Shown: positions 44,091-53,643 of the stretch, piece by piece
How the letters are laid out: every line of letters starts with the position of its first letter
Position numbering within the stretch: the first letter of the stretch is position 1
NCBI RefSeq assembly: GCF_900091605.1
Contig: NZ_FMCQ01000001.1
Location: 310,001 to 374,000 of the forward strand
DNA length: 64,000 bases
Direction: 5' to 3'
Source: Micromonospora tulbaghiae
Lineage (GTDB): Bacteria; Actinomycetota; Actinomycetes; Mycobacteriales; Micromonosporaceae
Made by a program: the position numbers and the translations under genes
Notes under the pieces: generated by a model
Told to the model about the DNA's origin: nothing
Database searches by the model: none
What the model saw: the letters and a program-made list of their open reading frames with translations, nothing else

Positions 44091-44819
44091 GTGTCGTACC
44101 CCGATCGGGCCGCACCCCGCCGGCCGGGCACCGTCCTCGCCGCGGCGGCGCTGCTGCTGGTGATGGCGGTCGGCGCCGTGGCGTACGCGGTGGCCAACCT
44201 GGCGGTCGGCGGCGGCACGGTGGACCGGTTCCGGGATGCGGCGGCGCAGCGGACCGGCGCGAGCGGTGGCGACATCGACCAGGTGGCCGGTCTGCTGCGC
44301 GGCTCCACAGTGCTGGCCGCCGTGCTCGGCGTGCTCGCCGCACTGCTGCTCGTCGGGCTCGCGTTCGGCCTGCTCGCCGGCCGGTCCGGTGCCCGCACGG
44401 CGACCTGGGTGGTCGCCGGTACGGGCCTGCTCTGTGGTTGCTGCGGGCTGGCGGTGCTGGTCGGCCAGCGGGCCGTCCCGCTGCGGCTCGGCGCGGACGA
44501 CCGGATCACCGCCGACCTGCTGGGGCTCGTCGGGGACGCCTACCCGTCCTGGTGGATCCCGGTGAACGCGACGCTGTCGGTGGCGCAGATCCTCGGCTAC
44601 CTGGTGGTCGCCGTGCTGCTCACGCTGCCGTCGTCCGGCGCGTTCCTGCGCCGCCGTACCGCCCCGCTGCGGCTGTCCGGCTACGGCTCGACCGTGTCCG
44701 GCGCGACCGCCCCCGGGCCGACGCCCTGGGGACCGCCACCCGGCCTGAACCCGCCCTCGTCCGTCCCGCCCGCGACGCCGCCGGGTGGGTTCCCGCCACC
44801 TCCCGAGGACCGCCGATGA
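44091..44819 (+). CDS. Four-helix membrane protein, paralogue of the preceding gene
   Basis: The protein has 242 residues from GTG 44091. Helices: [60 protein letters not shown] and [20 protein letters not shown]. The loop before helix 4 ([18 protein letters not shown]) parallels the upstream gene. The tail is proline-rich. The stop overlaps the start of the SDR gene (ATGA). Function is unknown. Confidence 0.65.
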   Translation: MSYPDRAAPRRPGTVLAAAALLLVMAVGAVAYAVANLAVGGGTVDRFRDAAAQRTGASGGDIDQVAGLLRGSTVLAAVLGVLAALLLVGLAFGLLAGRSGARTATWVVAGTGLLCGCCGLAVLVGQRAVPLRLGADDRITADLLGLVGDAYPSWWIPVNATLSVAQILGYLVVAVLLTLPSSGAFLRRRTAPLRLSGYGSTVSGATAPGPTPWGPPPGLNPPSSVPPATPPGGFPPPPEDRR

Positions 44820-45625
44820 CAGGTGACACCGACCCCTCCCGGCGCCGTGCCCTGGTCACCGGCGCCAGCCTGGGCATCGGCGAGGCGTTCGCCCGCCGGC
44901 TCGCCGCCGACGGCTGGGACCTCGTCCTGGTGGCCCGGGACGCCGCCCGGCTCGACGCGCTGGCGGCCGAGCTGACCGGCCGTCACGGTGGCGACGCCGA
45001 GACGATCGCGGCGGATCTGTCCACCGAGGACGGCTGCGCGGCGGTCGAACGACGGCTGACCACCGGTACGCCGATCGAGCTCCTCGTCAACAACGCGGGC
45101 ATCAGCCTGAACACGTCGTTCGTCCGCTCGTCGGTGGCGGACGAGGCGCGGCTGGTCCGCCTCAACGTGCTCGCGGTGCTGCGTCTGACCCATGCCGCCC
45201 TCGGCCCGATGATCGCGCGAGGCCGTGGGGCAGTGATAAATGTCTCTTCCGTTGCCGGCTTCGGTGTCCCCATGCCGGGATCCACGTACTCGGCCAGCAA
45301 GGCGTGGGTGACGAATTTCAGTGAATCGATCGGCCAGTCCGTCGCGCCGCTCGGTGTACGCGTGATGGCGCTCTGCCCCGGCTACACCCGAACCGGAAAT
45401 CACGAACGCGCGGGCATCGACATGTCGCGACTGCCCGCCTGGGCCTGGTTGCGAGCCGACGATGTGGTCGCTGAAGGGCTGCTTGACCTGCATAAAGGTA
45501 AGTTCGTGAGTGTCCCGGACTGGAAGTACAAGGTGGCGGTGGCCGGGCTGCGGTACGCGCCGAAGCGCCTGCTACGCGGTTTCCGGCGGGACACCCGGGG
45601 TGCGGTCGGTCGGCAGCGCGGCTGA
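44816..45625 (+). CDS. Short-chain dehydrogenase/reductase
   Basis: The protein has 269 residues. It has a classical Rossmann fold with cofactor motif [21 protein letters not shown] ([11 protein letters not shown]), catalytic Ser in [10 protein letters not shown], and YxxxK in [20 protein letters not shown] suggests NADP(H). It resembles SDRs acting on lipid or steroid-like ketones ([33 protein letters not shown]), but the substrate is unknown. Translation is coupled to the membrane protein gene upstream. Codons near 45230-45500 include more A/T than the average here. Confidence 0.85.
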   Translation: MTGDTDPSRRRALVTGASLGIGEAFARRLAADGWDLVLVARDAARLDALAAELTGRHGGDAETIAADLSTEDGCAAVERRLTTGTPIELLVNNAGISLNTSFVRSSVADEARLVRLNVLAVLRLTHAALGPMIARGRGAVINVSSVAGFGVPMPGSTYSASKAWVTNFSESIGQSVAPLGVRVMALCPGYTRTGNHERAGIDMSRLPAWAWLRADDVVAEGLLDLHKGKFVSVPDWKYKVAVAGLRYAPKRLLRGFRRDTRGAVGRQRG

Positions 45626-45778
45626 CCGGCGGCGGCCCGCACCGGGCCGGTTCGGCGGCCGGCCGGGATGGACGGTCGCACAGCGTAGCCGCTCATCGCC
45701 ACCCGCCGGTCGCCCGCAGGGTTGACCAGGGCAGACCCCAAGGATGGCGCTCAGACTTGCGAAGTACGCTCTTGGGCC

Positions 45779-46318
45779 ATGGGCGACCACGACGACCTGC
45801 GCAAATTCATCACTGACCTAGCTGTGGTGCACGGCCGGGTGGTGCTCTCGTCGGGCCGCGAGGCGGACTGGTACGTGGATCTGCGTCGCGTCACGCTCCA
45901 TCACGAGGCGGCTCCGTTGATCGGCCGGGTCATGCGTGACCTCACCGCCGACTGGGCGTACGACGCGGTCGGCGGGCTGACCCTGGGCGCCGATCCGGTG
46001 GCCGCCGCCATGCTGCACGCCTCGGCGGGCACGGGCCGTGCGGTCGATGCCTTCGTGGTGCGCAAGGAGGGCAAGGCCCACGGTCTCCAGCGCCGGATCG
46101 AGGGGCCGGACGTCTCCGGGCGGCGGGTGCTCGCTGTCGAGGACACCTCCACCACCGGTGGAAGTGTTCTGACAGCGGTCGAGGCATTGCGTGAGGCAGG
46201 GGCCGAGGTGGTGGGTGTGGCGGTTATTGTTGATCGAGGTGCCGGCGACACGGTGCGAGCCGCCGGATTGCCCTATCGGGCGGCCTATACGTTGGCTGAC
46301 CTCGGCCTTGTGGCGTAA
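45779..46318 (+). CDS. pyrE: Orotate phosphoribosyltransferase
   Basis: The protein has 179 residues. It makes OMP from orotate and PRPP in pyrimidine synthesis. FVVRKEGKAHGLQRRIEG is the PyrE flexible loop with catalytic Lys, and RVLAVEDTSTTGGSVLTAVE is the PRPP-binding motif. VLSSGREADWYVDLRRVTLH is the N-terminal orotate side. The usual actinobacterial PyrE length is 170-185. It is not next to other pyr genes. I chose the ATG at 45779; the upstream open frame lacks homology. Confidence 0.9.
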   Translation: MGDHDDLRKFITDLAVVHGRVVLSSGREADWYVDLRRVTLHHEAAPLIGRVMRDLTADWAYDAVGGLTLGADPVAAAMLHASAGTGRAVDAFVVRKEGKAHGLQRRIEGPDVSGRRVLAVEDTSTTGGSVLTAVEALREAGAEVVGVAVIVDRGAGDTVRAAGLPYRAAYTLADLGLVA

Positions 46319-46375
46319 AAGTTTGCCGATTCGGATCTGCTGATATGCAGGCGGATCGATGCTGCTGGTGGAAGG

Positions 46376-46753
46376 ATGGAATACGTGGGAACTGCGTTGG
46401 CTGAAATGACCATGCCTCAGATCTCGCCGCTTGCCGGCGAGCCGATCGAACGCGCCGACGCCGAGCGGCTTGCGGGGGTCCTCAAGGCCCTCGCTGACCC
46501 CGCTCGGCTGCGGCTGCTCAGCCTGATCCAGTCGGCTCCCGAGGGGGAGGCGTGCGTGTGTGACCTCACCGCGCCGCTCGGCCTCTCGCAGCCGACGGTC
46601 AGCCACCACCTGCGAATCCTCACCGAGGCCGGCTTGCTGGAGCGGGAGAAGCGCGGGGTCTGGGCGTACTACCGGCTGGTGCCGTCCGCGATCGCCACGA
46701 TCGCGGATCTGCTCACCCCGCCGCGGAAGCGGGCTACCAAGAAGGCTCGCTGA
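46376..46753 (+). CDS. ArsR/SmtB-family metalloregulator
   Basis: The protein has 125 residues. Winged helix: LADPARLRLLSLIQSAPEGE, ACVCDLTAPLGLSQPTVSHHL, RILTEAGLLEREKRGVWAYY. CVCDL at the start of helix 3 is the ArsR-type metal or metalloid thiolate site. ATG 46376 is annotated, but GTG 46385 is an alternative because GGAAGG directly abuts the ATG. No efflux or reductase gene is next to it. The short upstream region has a weak dyad CTGC-TGATAT-GCAG (about 46337-46350). Confidence 0.88.
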   Translation: MEYVGTALAEMTMPQISPLAGEPIERADAERLAGVLKALADPARLRLLSLIQSAPEGEACVCDLTAPLGLSQPTVSHHLRILTEAGLLEREKRGVWAYYRLVPSAIATIADLLTPPRKRATKKAR

Positions 46754-46878
46754 AACCTTTCGGGCCGGCCCTACCGAGGGTCGTCCCGACCGGGTGACCG
46801 GTGGCGTGCGAGGGGTGGCGCCATCAGCGCACGGTGACGGCTGCCGTCGTCCGTGTGACCCGGCTGGAGCAGTGATGT

Positions 46879-46912
46879 CGAAGGCCGGTCCTCGCCCGAG
46901 GGCCGGCCTTCG
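46879..46912. terminator. Hairpin terminator between convergent arsR and dedA genes
   Basis: A 15-bp stem (46879-46893 with 46898-46912, one G-T pair) closes a 4-base loop. It can serve both directions. Confidence 0.7.
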
Positions 46913-46926
46913 GCGTCCGTACGTGC

Positions 46927-47709
46927 TCAGCGGCGGTGCTGCCCGCCGTCTCCGTGCCCGGGCCGGTGCTCCTCGATGCCCTCCCGGGCCGCCTCCACCG
47001 TGCCGGCCACCGTCGCCGCGGTGATGACGGCGACCGCCTCGCCGCGCTTGCGCGCCCGCCGGTCGCGGAGGAACTCGAAGAAGATCGGCAGCACCGAGAT
47101 CACGATGATCAGCGCGACCACCGGCAGGATGTACCTGTCGATCTTGTCGCCGATGGCGTCGTAGATCTGGCGGGCCAGCAGGTAGCCGATCAGCAGGATG
47201 CCGTCCACCCAGAGGACCGCACCCACCACGTTCCACACGAAGAACTGGCGGGCCGACATGCCGAGCACCCCGGCCACCGGGTTGAGGAACGTCCGCACGA
47301 TCGGGATGAACCGGGCCAGCACCACGGCCTTCGCCGGGCCGAACTTCTGGAAGTAGTACTCCGCCTTCTCCACGTACTCCCGCTTGAACAGCCGGGAGTT
47401 GGGCTTCTCGAACATGCGCCGGCCGTACCGGGCGCCGAGCCAGTGCCCGAGCTGGGCGCCGACGATGGCGCAGAGCGGCCCGCCGATCATCAGCCCGGCC
47501 AGGGACAGGCGGGTGCCGTCGCCGAAGATGGCGTCGGCCACCGGGGAGGCGGCCACCCCGGCCAGGAACAGCAGCGAGTCGCCGGGGAAGAAGAAGCCGA
47601 CGAGCAGCCCGGTCTCGGCGAAGAGGATCACCCAGACACCGATCATGCCGAAGGTGTGGATGAGGTCCTTCGGGTCGAGCGGGTTCAGCGCCACGCTCTC
47701 GGAGAACAT
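46927..47709 (-). CDS. DedA-family membrane protein
   Basis: The protein has 260 residues from ATG 47709; GTG 47733 or 47739 would add 8-10. Family motifs: FAETGLLVGFFFPGDSLLFL, GAQLGHWLGARYGRR, and FGPAKAVVLARFIPIVRTFL with the essential Arg and Gly residues, then NVVGAVLWVDGILLIGYLLA. DedA/VTT proteins are linked to undecaprenyl-phosphate and phospholipid flipping. Five to six helices with a basic tail ending GHGDGGQHRR. Confidence 0.88.
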   Translation of the reverse strand: MFSESVALNPLDPKDLIHTFGMIGVWVILFAETGLLVGFFFPGDSLLFLAGVAASPVADAIFGDGTRLSLAGLMIGGPLCAIVGAQLGHWLGARYGRRMFEKPNSRLFKREYVEKAEYYFQKFGPAKAVVLARFIPIVRTFLNPVAGVLGMSARQFFVWNVVGAVLWVDGILLIGYLLARQIYDAIGDKIDRYILPVVALIIVISVLPIFFEFLRDRRARKRGEAVAVITAATVAGTVEAAREGIEEHRPGHGDGGQHRR

Positions 47710-47789
47710 CCGGGTCTTCTCTGCTGTGTCCACGGCCACACAGGGTACCCCGGCCCGGTCCGGCATTTCGGCCGGACCGGGCGTCGTCG

Positions 47790-50306
47790 TCAGAGGCGGG
47801 GGTCGACCGGCTCGGACTCGCAGGCGAGGATCGCGAACACCAGCTCGTGGCGGCGCCAGAGCGGGGCGTCCTCGGCCAGCGCGTCCAGTGCGGCCAGGCC
47901 CAGGCCGTGCTCCCGCAGGGCGAGCCCGCGCTTACGTCCCAGCGAACGGCGGCGCAACGCGGCGAGCTGCGCCGGCCCGGTGTACCCGGGACCGTAGATG
48001 ATCCGCAGGTACTCCCGCCCCCGGCACTTGATCCCCGGCTGGAGCAGCGCGCCCTTCGGCGAACGGGCGGCCAGGCCCGCGTACGGCTTGACCACCATGC
48101 CCTCGCCGCCGGCCGCGGTGAGCGCCAGCCACCACTCGGTGGCGTCGCCCACCGCCGACTCGTCGGCCAGGTCCACCACCCGCCGCCGGGTCGGGGTGAA
48201 GAACTCCGGGTCGGCGGCGCAGAGCCGGTCGGCCAGCGCCAGGTGCCAGCCGTGGTCGCGCTCGGCGTAGCTCACCCCCGCCCCGGCCAGCACCGCGAAC
48301 GGCGCCAGCGTCACCCCGCGCAGCCCGTCGGTCGGCCGGACGTACGCCCGGTAGGCCGCCGAGTAGGCGGTGACCTCGGCGGCCCGGCCGGCCATCCGGT
48401 CGCGCAGCGCATCCACCGGCAGGCCGCGTCCGGCGGCGGTGTCCAGCGCGGCGAACACCGCCGGCAGCGCGGCCCGCCCGGCCGCGCCGACGCCGGCGTA
48501 CTGCTCGCGGATCAACCCGCCCGCCTTCGCCGACCAGGGCAGCAGCTCGGCGTCGAGCAGCAGCCAGTCGGTGCCCAGCTCGGCCCAGAGGCCGGCGGTG
48601 GTGACCGCGGCGCGCACCCGGGCCAGCAGCTCGTCGTCGAGCGGCGGGCCGAAGAACGGCCTGCCGGTACGGGTGTGCACGCCGCCGCCGCCCAAACGGC
48701 CCGGCTCCCGCTCCACGAGCACCACCGCCCGCGAGCCCATGTGCTTCTCCTCGCAGACGACCCGGTCGACGCCGGCCGCGCGGTAGTCGGCGAACGCCTC
48801 GGCCGGGTGCTCCAGGAACCCGTCCACAGTCGACGTCGAGCAGGGCGCCATGGTCGGCGGCAGCCACACCAGCCGGCCCGGGTCGACCGCGAAGCGGCTC
48901 ATCACCTCCAGCGCGGCGGCGGCGTTCTCGGCCGGCACGGTCAGCGACCCGTACGCGTGGGTGAGGTGCCGCCGCCCGGTCACGTCGGCCAGGTCCAGCA
49001 CGGTGTCCGGCCGCGCCGGCGCGACCGGTACCAGCGGGCGGGCCGGGGCGTACCACTCCTTCACCGCCGGGACGGCCACCAGCTCCTTCTCCGGGTAGCG
49101 CAGCGCGGTGAGCTGCCCGCCGAACACGCAACCGGTGTCCAGGCAGATGGTGTTGTTCACCCACTCCGGCTCGGGCGTCGGCGTGTGCCCGTACACGACC
49201 ATCGCCGAACCTCGGTAGTCCCGCGCCCACGGGTAGCGCACCGGCAGGCCGTACTCGTCGGTCTCGCCGGTGGTCTCGCCGTAGAGCGCGAACGACCGCA
49301 CCCGGCCGGACGCCCGTCCCTGGTACGCCTCCTTCAGGCCGGCGTGCGCCACCACGAGCCGGCCGCCGTCGAGCACGTAGTGGCTGACCAGGCCGTCGAT
49401 GAACGTCTCCACACCGGCGACGAACTCCGGCGGCTCGGCGGCGAGCTGCTCCATCGTCTCGGCCAGGCCGTGGGTCAGCCGGACGTCCCGGCCGCGCAGC
49501 TTGCGCAGCAGCTTCTGCTCGTGGTTGCCCGGCACGCAGATCGCGTGGCCGGCCGCCACCATGCCCATCACCAGGCGGAGCACGCCCGGCGAGTCCGGGC
49601 CGCGGTCCACCAGGTCACCCACGAACACCGCCGTACGCCCCGACGGGTGCGCCGCGTCCACCGGGCGGCCCGCGTCGTCGTGGCGCAGCACGTAGCCGAG
49701 CCGGGACAGCAGCGCCTCCAGCTCGGTACGGCAGCCGTGCACGTCCCCGATCACGTCGAACGGGCCGGTCAGCTCCCGCCGGTCGTTGAACAGCTTCTCG
49801 TAGCGGATCTCCGCGGCGTCGATCTCCTCCACCCCGCGCAGCACGTGCACCTTGCGGAAGCCCTCGCGGGCCAGCCGCCCGTACGACTGCCGCAGGTCGC
49901 GGCGCATCCGGTTGAGCACCTGCCGGCCGTGCGTCCGGTCGGCGCGCGCCTCCGTACGCTCCCAGGCCACCGCCTCCGGCACGTCCAGCACGATCGCCAC
50001 CGGCAGCACGTCGTGCTCCCGGGCCACCCGGATCAGCCCGGCGCGCGCGTGTGGCTGGAGGTTGGTCGCGTCGACCACCGTCAGCAGTCCCCGCCGCAGC
50101 CGGATGGCGGCGACATGGTGCAGCGCGTCGAACGCGTCGGCGGACGCGGACTGGTCGTTCTCGTCGTCGGCCACCAGGCCGCGGAACGTGTCCGAGGAGA
50201 GCACCTGGCTGGGCGCGAAGTGCCGCCGGGCGAACGTGGACTTGCCGGAGCCGGAGACGCCGACGAGCGCCACCAGTGCCAGCTCGGGGATGTCCAGGAC
50301 GGTCAT
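47790..50306 (-). CDS. pnkp: Polynucleotide kinase-phosphatase-ligase of bacterial RNA repair
   Basis: The protein has 838 residues and three enzymes in one chain, as in Clostridium thermocellum Pnkp. Kinase: GVSGSGKST (16-24). Metallophosphatase: FDVIGDVHGC near 185, FVGDLVDRGPDS near 230, PGNHEQK near 258 and VVYGHTPTPE. Adenylyltransferase/ligase: VVCEEKHMGSRAVV with the nucleotidyl Lys near 521, and EGMVVKPY near the C-terminus. It heals 2',3'-cyclic phosphate and 5'-OH ends of broken RNA and activates the 5' phosphate. The ATG overlaps the hen1 stop (ATGA). Confidence 0.95.
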   Translation of the reverse strand: MTVLDIPELALVALVGVSGSGKSTFARRHFAPSQVLSSDTFRGLVADDENDQSASADAFDALHHVAAIRLRRGLLTVVDATNLQPHARAGLIRVAREHDVLPVAIVLDVPEAVAWERTEARADRTHGRQVLNRMRRDLRQSYGRLAREGFRKVHVLRGVEEIDAAEIRYEKLFNDRRELTGPFDVIGDVHGCRTELEALLSRLGYVLRHDDAGRPVDAAHPSGRTAVFVGDLVDRGPDSPGVLRLVMGMVAAGHAICVPGNHEQKLLRKLRGRDVRLTHGLAETMEQLAAEPPEFVAGVETFIDGLVSHYVLDGGRLVVAHAGLKEAYQGRASGRVRSFALYGETTGETDEYGLPVRYPWARDYRGSAMVVYGHTPTPEPEWVNNTICLDTGCVFGGQLTALRYPEKELVAVPAVKEWYAPARPLVPVAPARPDTVLDLADVTGRRHLTHAYGSLTVPAENAAAALEVMSRFAVDPGRLVWLPPTMAPCSTSTVDGFLEHPAEAFADYRAAGVDRVVCEEKHMGSRAVVLVEREPGRLGGGGVHTRTGRPFFGPPLDDELLARVRAAVTTAGLWAELGTDWLLLDAELLPWSAKAGGLIREQYAGVGAAGRAALPAVFAALDTAAGRGLPVDALRDRMAGRAAEVTAYSAAYRAYVRPTDGLRGVTLAPFAVLAGAGVSYAERDHGWHLALADRLCAADPEFFTPTRRRVVDLADESAVGDATEWWLALTAAGGEGMVVKPYAGLAARSPKGALLQPGIKCRGREYLRIIYGPGYTGPAQLAALRRRSLGRKRGLALREHGLGLAALDALAEDAPLWRRHELVFAILACESEPVDPRL

Positions 50307-51790
50307 CGGTTCGTCGCCTCCTTCCGGTCGTCGCTGTCGTTCCGGTCGCGCCGGTCGGCGCGTTCGTCGCGGTCGGCGCGGGTGAGCACCGCCATCTGGG
50401 TCGGCGTCCCCACCTCCGGGTCGTCGTCTCCGACACCGCCGAGCACCGCCGTGTAGCCGTGCGCCGCGGCCACCCGCTCCACCCAGGCGGCGAACTCGGC
50501 CCGGGTCCACTCGAACCGGTGGTCGGCGTGCCGGAACCGGTCCGGCCCGAGCCCCTCGTAGCGCACGTTGTACTCGACGTTCGGGGTGGTCACCACCACC
50601 GTGCCGGGCCGGGCGTGACCGAACACCGCGTCCTCCAGCGCCGGCAGGCGCGGCGGGTCGAGGTGCTCGACGACCTCCATCAGCACCGCCGCGTCGTACC
50701 CCCGGAGCCGGTCGTCGCGGTAGGTCAACGCGGACTGCCGCAGCCGGATCCGGTCCCGCTGCCGCTCCGGCAGACGGTCCAGGCGCAGCCGCCGGGCCGC
50801 CAGGCCGAGCGACCGGTCCGACACGTCGACGCCCACCACCTCGGTGAACCGCCGGTCGGCGACGAGCGCGGTGAGCAGCGCGCCGCCACCGCAACCCAGG
50901 TCCAGCACCCGGCTCGCGCCGCTGTCCCGCAGCGCGGCGAGCACCGCCTCCCGCCGCCGTACCGCGAGCGAGGCGCGGCGGACGTCCTCCACCGCGACGA
51001 CTTCTCCGGTGGCGGGCTCGATGCTGTCGTCGGCGGGCGGCTCGTCGGCCAGCCGCAGCTCGGTCAGCCGGGCCATCGCCTCGCCCGCGAGCGCCCGGCG
51101 GTGCGCCAGGTAGCGGCGCGTGATCAGGCCCCGCTCCGGATGACCGGCCAGCCAGCCGGCACCGGCGCGCAGCAGCTTGTCCACCTCGTCCGGCGCCACC
51201 CAGTAGTGCTTGGCGTCGTCGAGCACCGGCAGCAGCACGTACAGGTGGTTGAGGGCGTCGGCGAGCCGCAGCGTGCCGGTCAGCGTCAGGTCGACGTAGC
51301 GGCTGTCACCCCACTCCGGGAACGTCTCGTCGAGCGGGATCGGGTCGGCCGTCACGGTCCAGCCCAGCGGGGCGAAGATCCGTACCGCCAGGTCGGCGCC
51401 GCCCCGGCAGCGCAGCACCGGCACCCGTACGGCCAGCGGGATCGCGCTCGCGGCCAGCTCGGGACGATCGCGCGACTCGCCCCGCAGGGCGGAGCGGAAC
51501 ACCTTCGCCAGCGCCGACGAGAGCAGGCTCGACGCCGCGTACGGGCGGTCGTTGACGTACTGCCCGAGCGCGAAGCCCTCCGGCGCCCGGTTCTTCCGGC
51601 CGCCGCCCAGCTTGAGCGGATCGACCTCGACCAGCAGCGCAGCGGTGCAGCGCGCCTCGTCCGCCTCCGGGTAGAACACGTGCGCGGCGCCGGCGGGCAG
51701 GTCGAAGCTCTGCACGCGGTCCGGATGCTTCACCAGGAGGTGGCCGAGGTCGGTCGCCGGGCGGTGTGTCGTGGTCAGGGTCAGCAGCAC
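50303..51790 (-). CDS. hen1: 3'-terminal RNA ribose 2'-O-methyltransferase Hen1
   Basis: The protein has 495 residues from GTG 51790. The N-terminal half (residues 1 to about 240) is the domain that in known Hen1 activates Pnkp ligase (GQYVNDRPYAASSLLSSAL, CRGGADLAVRIFAPLGWTV). The C-terminal methyltransferase has VLDLGCGGGALLTAL near 296 and the metal-binding VLMEVVEHLDP near 370, with VVVTTPNVEYNVRYEGL. It methylates the 2'-OH at the broken 3' end before ligation, making the repaired RNA resistant to recutting. It forms one cassette with pnkp. Confidence 0.95.
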   Translation of the reverse strand: MLLTLTTTHRPATDLGHLLVKHPDRVQSFDLPAGAAHVFYPEADEARCTAALLVEVDPLKLGGGRKNRAPEGFALGQYVNDRPYAASSLLSSALAKVFRSALRGESRDRPELAASAIPLAVRVPVLRCRGGADLAVRIFAPLGWTVTADPIPLDETFPEWGDSRYVDLTLTGTLRLADALNHLYVLLPVLDDAKHYWVAPDEVDKLLRAGAGWLAGHPERGLITRRYLAHRRALAGEAMARLTELRLADEPPADDSIEPATGEVVAVEDVRRASLAVRRREAVLAALRDSGASRVLDLGCGGGALLTALVADRRFTEVVGVDVSDRSLGLAARRLRLDRLPERQRDRIRLRQSALTYRDDRLRGYDAAVLMEVVEHLDPPRLPALEDAVFGHARPGTVVVTTPNVEYNVRYEGLGPDRFRHADHRFEWTRAEFAAWVERVAAAHGYTAVLGGVGDDDPEVGTPTQMAVLTRADRDERADRRDRNDSDDRKEATNR

Positions 51791-51829
51791 TTGTCGATGA
51801 TCTCGCTTTGTTCTGGTTTCTGTCGTGGG

Positions 51830-51903
51830 GGTTTCCGGGGGAGCCCGGCCCGCTCCGGGCGGTCAGGCTTGATCCCTGCGCGGGCCGGGCTCACCCGGAA
51901 ACC
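51830..51903. other. Long imperfect hairpin upstream of hen1
   Basis: A stem of about 23 bp with one mismatch joins 51831-51853 and 51880-51902 around a 26-base spacer. It lies between the hen1 start and the terminator of the LPXTG gene. It could be a second terminator, a hen1 leader structure or a degenerate repeat. Confidence 0.5.
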
Positions 51904-51960
51904 TGACGTGGTCCCGGTCGCGTCGACCTGTGCTGCCTGTTGGTTCGGCTTCTATGTGGC

Positions 51961-51994
51961 GGTGCCCCGCCGACCCTTGGGTCGACGGGGCACC
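51961..51994 (-). terminator. Hairpin terminator of the LPXTG protein gene
   Basis: A 16-bp stem with one mismatch (51961-51976 with 51979-51994) closes a 2-base loop, 14 bases past the minus-strand stop at 52009. Confidence 0.7.
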
Positions 51995-52008
51995 TGGAGT
52001 GCTTCGGG

Positions 52009-53583
52009 TCAGGCTACGAAGCGGGTCTTGCGACGACGGGTCAGCACGTAGCCGACCGCACCGGCGGCGAGCAGCAGCGCGCCGACGCCGGCGATCAGGC
52101 CGGTGGAGGAACCGGTGATCGGCAGCGTGCCGCCGTCACCGCCGCCCTGGCCACCGTCGCCGCCACCCGCAGCGGCGTTGACGACGACCTTGGCGGTGTC
52201 GTTGGCCGGCTTCAGGTCACGGTAGAAGCCACCGTCGCACTCGCACGGCACGTTGATCTTCACGAGGCCGGTGTCGTTGGCGATCACCTTGTCGATCTTC
52301 AGGCCGAAGTCGAGCGTGACGGTCTCGCCGGCCTTCAGCAGCGAGCCGAAGTAGCAGCGGTAGTGACGCCCACCCGGCTGGCCGGGCTCACCCCACTCGT
52401 CGCCCTTGACCGGGAAGCAGTTCTCCGGGACGGCCGTCGTGGTGGTGCCCTTCGGCACGTCGAAGGTCAGGTAGGTGACCGAGCTGCCGGAACGGCTGTA
52501 GTCGAGGGTGGCCGGGCCGTTGTTGCGCAGACCGATGGCCGCCTTGACCGTCGCGCCCGCCTTGCCGGTCACGGCGGCGCCGAGCGCCTCCAGGTCGGTG
52601 CCGTTGTTGCCGGTGACCTTCACCTCGAGGTACGTGCCGTTGTTCTCCGGCCGGGGGTCGGCCTGGAAGCCCCGCGCCGTGGCCTTGCCGGCGGCCTCGG
52701 CCAGCGTCAGCTTGCCGTCGGTGCCCGGCTTGCCGATGGTCACGTCGTAGTTGTCGAGGTAGCCCTCGAAGTCCTCGAACTCGTCCGGCGTCATCCAGAT
52801 GATCTCGCCGTACTTGGAGCCGGGCGCCATGCTGTCCGCGCCGAGCGCGTACGGCAGGGTCGCGCCGAACGTACCGCCGGCGGGAAGCTCCTCGTCGAAC
52901 CGGCAGGTGCGCAGCTCGTCGCCGACGTACGTGCAGTTGCTGTAGTGCTTGGTGGAGTTCAGGCCGTAGTCGTTGTAGAAGATGACGGCGGCGCCCTTGG
53001 CGGTGGTCTCGCCGGCGTTCGTCACCTTCAGCGGCGCGGTGAAGCTCTTGCCGGGGGCGGCAGACACCGTGGTCTCCGGGCCGGCCGCCAGGTCGACGCC
53101 CTCACCGACGCGCACCTTGGCCTCGTGCGAGACGCCGTCGAAGCCGTTCGCCGACAGCGTCACCTTGATCGTGCCGGTGTCGCCGTCCGCGGCCTTGCCG
53201 GTGGCCTTGATCTGCACCGGGAAGAGCCCGCCATGGCCCCACTCGTCGACCTCCACCTCCCACGGCGACGTGCACACGAGCACGTTCGCGGAGGGCGAGG
53301 TGCAGTCGGCGGAGGTGTCCTCATCCTTGCCGACGGTCACCTTGCCGGCGAGGCCGGTGAAGTCGTAGCGGACGGTGAGGTCGTGCAGCACGACCGGAGC
53401 CGAGCTGTGGACGGTGCTGGACTCGATCTTGCCGTCCGAATCGGTGGCGATCGTCGTGTCGCCGAAGTAGACGCCGAGCTTGATCTCGGAGTCCGCGGCG
53501 AAGCCGGGGGTGGCGGAGGCGGCGACGAACGCGCCTGCGACGCCCAACCCGGCGAGCCAGCGCCGGGTGGAGTTGCTGAGCAT
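52009..53583 (-). CDS. LPXTG-anchored cell-wall surface protein
   Basis: The protein has 524 residues. Signal peptide: RRWLAGLGVAGAFVAASATP ending GFAADS. The sortase signal LPITG is at about residue 487, followed by a hydrophobic helix (GLIAGVGALLLAAGAVGYVL) and RRRKTRFVA. The exposed part is beta-rich with DUF11-like or Ig-like repeats (PLKVTNAGETTAKGAAVIFY, AAIGLRNNGPATLDYSRSG) and several cysteines. A Gly/Asp-rich spacer (GGGDGGQGGGDGG) crosses the wall. Function is unknown; adhesion or structure is likely. No sortase gene is in the window. Confidence 0.88.
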   Translation of the reverse strand: MLSNSTRRWLAGLGVAGAFVAASATPGFAADSEIKLGVYFGDTTIATDSDGKIESSTVHSSAPVVLHDLTVRYDFTGLAGKVTVGKDEDTSADCTSPSANVLVCTSPWEVEVDEWGHGGLFPVQIKATGKAADGDTGTIKVTLSANGFDGVSHEAKVRVGEGVDLAAGPETTVSAAPGKSFTAPLKVTNAGETTAKGAAVIFYNDYGLNSTKHYSNCTYVGDELRTCRFDEELPAGGTFGATLPYALGADSMAPGSKYGEIIWMTPDEFEDFEGYLDNYDVTIGKPGTDGKLTLAEAAGKATARGFQADPRPENNGTYLEVKVTGNNGTDLEALGAAVTGKAGATVKAAIGLRNNGPATLDYSRSGSSVTYLTFDVPKGTTTTAVPENCFPVKGDEWGEPGQPGGRHYRCYFGSLLKAGETVTLDFGLKIDKVIANDTGLVKINVPCECDGGFYRDLKPANDTAKVVVNAAAGGGDGGQGGGDGGTLPITGSSTGLIAGVGALLLAAGAVGYVLTRRRKTRFVA

Positions 53584-53625
53584 GTGGGGGTCCTCCCGTG
53601 GGGTGATCAGGTGGAGCCCACGGAG

Positions 53626-53643
53626 CTTAAAGATTCCTTAAAG
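53626..53643. promoter_or_regulatory. Direct repeat CTTAAAG, 11-bp period, upstream of the LPXTG gene
   Basis: CTTAAAG occurs at 53626-53632 and 53637-53643, one helical turn apart. It is an AT-rich island between the divergent LPXTG and sigma-factor genes. Direct repeats at 11-bp spacing are typical of OmpR-type response regulator sites. Confidence 0.4.

Noticed and set aside
46376..46753. Arsenic-resistance operon around the ArsR regulator
   Set aside because: Neighbours are pyrE and a DedA gene; no arsenite pump or arsenate reductase is present.
47847..50456. 869-codon plus-strand frame opposite pnkp
   Set aside because: The minus strand encodes a full set of Pnkp motifs; the plus frame is Arg/Val/His-rich with no recognisable fold.
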